From assembly GCA_001775355.1 (NCBI GenBank), contig MEWM01000067.1, forward strand, positions 49,060-57,503: a DNA stretch of 8,444 bases. The letters run 5' to 3'. Source of the stretch: a candidate division Zixibacteria bacterium RBG_16_43_9. GTDB lineage: Bacteria > Zixibacteria > MSB-5A5 > RBG-16-43-9. The translations under genes and the position numbers were made by a program. The stretch's first letter is position 1, and the number at the start of each line of letters is the position of its first letter. The notes under the pieces were generated by a model, which saw only the letters and a program-made list of their open reading frames with translations, searched no databases and was not told where the DNA came from. Below, piece by piece: positions 6,640 to 8,444 of the stretch.

Positions 6640-7035
6640 AGATTATGATTCCAATCCATTTAAAGCAAAAATTCTGCCTCAGAAATAAAAGTGTGCAACA
6701 GTTGACCCCTGGTTTAAACAACCAGAAGCCTTTTCATAAGCTCTGAGGTTATAATAAGATAAAAAGAATGTCAAGCAGAATTTTTTAGGAATCCCTTTTG
6801 CAAATTGCAGAATTTTTCAAACAGGCGAATTTTTTATGCAAGCGAAGATAGAAAACCTGCATTTACTTGCACAAAGGTGTAGTCAGTATAGAGACGCATA
6901 GTAATGCAATTCCTTATCTATTAGCTACAAATTCAAAGATGCCTATTTCTACTGAATTTTACTAACTCATCAAAACCTTTTAGAGTGTATCGGGTTATAT
7001 AAAAAAACTTGCAAAACCTTGATTTTTCTGTTACA
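6640..7035. other. AT-rich intergenic region between the protease gene and the IS, rich in TGCA sites
   Basis: I see no convincing gene or structural RNA here. It holds the candidate protease promoter, a short inverted repeat CTGGTT-TAAAC-AACCAG (6709-6725) that would lie in the protease 5' leader, and eight TGCA tetramers (first bases at 6694, 6799, 6806, 6837, 6858, 6868, 6905 and 7010). That is well above the one or so expected for this base composition. The two upstream regions diverge, since the transposase gene reads rightward and the protease gene leftward. Confidence 0.6.
6748..6774 (-). promoter_or_regulatory. Possible promoter of the S8 protease gene
   Basis: On the minus strand a perfect TTGACA (6774-6769) is followed after 15 bp by TATAAC (6753-6748), about 120 bp upstream of the protease start. 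The -35 is a full consensus, but the spacing is one to two bases short, so this is only a candidate. Confidence 0.35.
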
Positions 7036-7045
7036 CCAAAATGAT

Positions 7046-7078
7046 AATGTCCTAAAATACCAAAGTAGAAATGTCCTA
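7046..7078 (+). repeat. Left terminal inverted repeat with two AATGTCCT copies
   Basis: AATGTCCT occurs at 7046-7053 and again at 7070-7077, 24 bp apart in direct orientation. The same paired arrangement is inverted at the right end. Two sites per end suggest a two-point transposase contact. Confidence 0.75.
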
Positions 7079-7087
7079 AGAGATAGC

Positions 7088-7093
7088 TATAAT
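7088..7093 (+). promoter_or_regulatory. Probable -10 element of the transposase gene
   Basis: A perfect TATAAT lies 25 bp before the transposase ATG, giving a short leader. No good -35 is present; that zone overlaps the inner AATGTCCT copy (7070-7077). Transposase bound there would be placed to block its own transcription, which is an inference. Confidence 0.45.
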
Positions 7094-7118
7094 TTCCCCT
7101 TAAAAGACAGGGAGGATT

Positions 7119-8402
7119 ATGGCAGAAGAGGACATTATCAGGATGAGCATAAGAGAGGTTAAGCGATTAAAGGTAATCCAGGAGGCTATAGAGAGGCAGA
7201 TAACCCAGAGGGTAGCTGCCTCCATGATAGGGCTTTCAGAGAGGCAGACAAGAAGGCTGGTTAGGGGAGTGCGTGAAGAGGGGGAAAGAGGTGTGATTCA
7301 CAGGTTGCGAGGTCGTTTTTCAAACAGGAAGACACCAGCTAAGATCAAAGCAAAGGTATTAATGCTTTACAGGGGCAGGTATTTTGGTTTTGGCCCAACG
7401 TTTGCATCTGAGAAGCTGGGTGAGGTTGACGGCATTAAGTTAAGCGATGAGACCTTGAGGAAATGGCTTATGGAGGCGGGTCTATGGCAGAGGAGGCGTA
7501 AGAGGTCAAGGCACAGGCAGTGGAGACAGAGGAAGGAGTGTTTTGGAGAGATGGTTCAGCTGGATGGTTCTCATCATGACTGGCTTGAGGGCAGAGGTCC
7601 GGAGCTTGTGCTGATGGCTTACATAGATGATGCCACTAACAATGTCTTTGCGAGGTTTTACGATTATGAGGGGACTATCCCTGCGATGGACAGTTTTAAG
7701 TGTTATGTGAGGAGATATGGGCTTCCTATAAGCATCTATCTGGACAGGCACAGCACCTACAAGTCGACTAAGAAGCCTACAGAGTGGGAGGAGTTTGAGA
7801 AGATAGAGCCTTTGAGCCAGTTTGAGAGGGCACTGGAGGCTCTCGGGGTAGAGGTAATCCATGCCTATTCGCCCCAGGCAAAGGGAAGAGTGGAAAGGCT
7901 TTTTGGAGTCTTACAGGACAGACTTGTAAAGGAGATGAGGCTGAGAGGGATAAAGGACAAAGAGTCCGCAAATGAGTTTCTCAAGGAGTATCTGCCAGAG
8001 TTTAACCGGAGGTTCAGGGTATGCCCGGCAAATGACACGGATGTGCATGTGAGGGTTCCAAAATACTTCAATCTGGACAAATATCTTTGCATAAAGACCG
8101 AGCGCACAGTGAGAAACGATAACACCATAGCTCATAACAGCAAGCTCTATCAGATAGAAGAGGTTGTGAAGAGCAAGAAAGTGATCGTGGAGGAGAGGCT
8201 CAACGGCTCCCTGCACATAATGGGCAAGGGAACCAGTCTGCAGTATAGGGAGATCGCCGAAAAACCTGTTAAGATAGAACAGGCCATAGACCTGAGAAGA
8301 TTTCACCGTCCTCCTAAACCTGCAGAAAATCATCCCTGGAGAAAACCTTTAAACTGGAATATCGTTGCAAAAAAGGAAGACGCATGTATATTAACCAAAT
8401 AG
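7119..8402 (+). CDS. DDE transposase with integrase core, ISNCY-like
   Basis: The protein has 427 residues. It carries an N-terminal helix-turn-helix (about 27-50, TQRVAASMIGLSERQTRRLV) that should bind the IS ends. The integrase-core catalytic domain has a likely triad of Asp149 (VQLDGSHHDW), Asp209 (SIYLDRHSTY) and Glu259 (AKGRVERLFG). The C-terminal beta-rich part ends in HRPPKPAENHPWRKP (396-410), a tail typical of this group. The QLDGSHHDW-LEGRG signature and the single long gene point to the ISNCY (ISDol1-type) group rather than IS21 or IS481: it is longer than IS481 proteins, and no IstB-like ATPase is seen. All three catalytic residues are present with no frameshift, so the enzyme is probably active. 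The start at 7119 is supported by AGGGAGG at 7109-7115. The TAG stop (8400-8402) overlaps the inner right-end repeat. Confidence 0.93.
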   Translation: MAEEDIIRMSIREVKRLKVIQEAIERQITQRVAASMIGLSERQTRRLVRGVREEGERGVIHRLRGRFSNRKTPAKIKAKVLMLYRGRYFGFGPTFASEKLGEVDGIKLSDETLRKWLMEAGLWQRRRKRSRHRQWRQRKECFGEMVQLDGSHHDWLEGRGPELVLMAYIDDATNNVFARFYDYEGTIPAMDSFKCYVRRYGLPISIYLDRHSTYKSTKKPTEWEEFEKIEPLSQFERALEALGVEVIHAYSPQAKGRVERLFGVLQDRLVKEMRLRGIKDKESANEFLKEYLPEFNRRFRVCPANDTDVHVRVPKYFNLDKYLCIKTERTVRNDNTIAHNSKLYQIEEVVKSKKVIVEERLNGSLHIMGKGTSLQYREIAEKPVKIEQAIDLRRFHRPPKPAENHPWRKPLNWNIVAKKEDACILTK

Positions 8403-8433
8403 GTCATTTCTATTTTGGTAAAAATAGGACATT
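8401..8433 (-). repeat. Right terminal inverted repeat with two AATGTCCT-type copies
   Basis: AGGTCATT (8401-8408) and AGGACATT (8426-8433) are inverted versions of the left-end octamers, 25 bp apart. The inner copy has one mismatch. The inner copy shares two bases with the transposase stop codon, so gene and end are packed without spare sequence. Confidence 0.72.
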
Positions 8434-8444
8434 TCTAAATTGGC

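Larger units (their letters stand above)
7036..8443 (+). mobile_element. ISNCY-like insertion sequence, boundaries approximate
   Basis: One transposase gene is bracketed by inverted ends. The left end AATGTCCT (7046-7053) and the inverted right copy AGGACATT (8426-8433) match, as do the inner sequences ACCAAAGTAGAAATGTCCTA (7059-7078) and its 18-of-20 counterpart at 8400-8419. A CCAA/TTGG pair (7036-7039, 8440-8443) sits at equal distance outside both octamers, which is why these limits were chosen (about 1408 bp). The true tips could lie a few bases farther out. No target duplication can be checked because the window ends one base after the right limit. The element appears intact. Confidence 0.7.

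Noticed and set aside
6677..6748. Long-range pairing CCTCAGA with TCTGAGG around the 6709-6725 hairpin
   Set aside because: The distal arm overlaps the candidate -10 of the protease promoter and would not be in the transcript; a 7-bp match over this distance is weak.
7506..8333. Several minus-strand open frames
   Set aside because: All are antisense to the transposase gene and have no domain content of their own.

Overview
This window looks like a chromosomal segment of an uncultured bacterium from the broad FCB-like group (Bacteroidetes relatives and candidate phyla). This is inferred from the moderately AT-rich composition and from a large subtilase ending in the Asn-Tyr-Pro-Asn-Pro-Phe-Asn-Pro plus FlgD-Ig-like tail typical of type IX-type or sorting-domain proteins. 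The exact phylum cannot be set from the sequence. No rRNA, tRNA or CRISPR array was seen.

Layout. (1) Positions 1-867, minus strand: the N-terminal two thirds of purD (purine biosynthesis), running off the left edge. (2) A 288-bp divergent spacer holding a strong C/T-rich hairpin that resembles a dispersed repeat. (3) A QueT-family membrane protein (queuosine-precursor transporter, plus strand), followed 6 bp later by a perfect 28-bp palindrome. (4) A tight three-gene plus-strand operon: exported DUF1573 protein, membrane-anchored rhodanese, and MauE/DoxX-like membrane protein. It is probably an extracytoplasmic thiol or sulfur redox module. (5) A second perfect 28-bp palindrome with the same 7-bp outer arms, filling the gap between convergent genes. 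(6) A 1008-residue secreted S8 serine protease on the minus strand, whose C-terminal sorting domain is interrupted by a stretch encoded by two arrays of heptanucleotide repeats. (7) An AT-rich intergenic region of about 400 bp with an unusual density of TGCA sites. (8) An ISNCY-like insertion sequence with one DDE transposase gene. Each end carries two copies of the octamer AATGTCCT, and the right end almost coincides with the end of the window.

The genes are mostly housekeeping or accessory envelope functions. The most unusual content is repetitive: three different small repeat types (paired 28-bp palindromes, a C/T-rich hairpin, heptamer arrays inside a coding region) and an IS with duplicated end motifs. 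I did not find a clear new multi-gene defence or biosynthetic system. The DUF1573-rhodanese-MauE operon is the nearest to an uncharacterised functional module.
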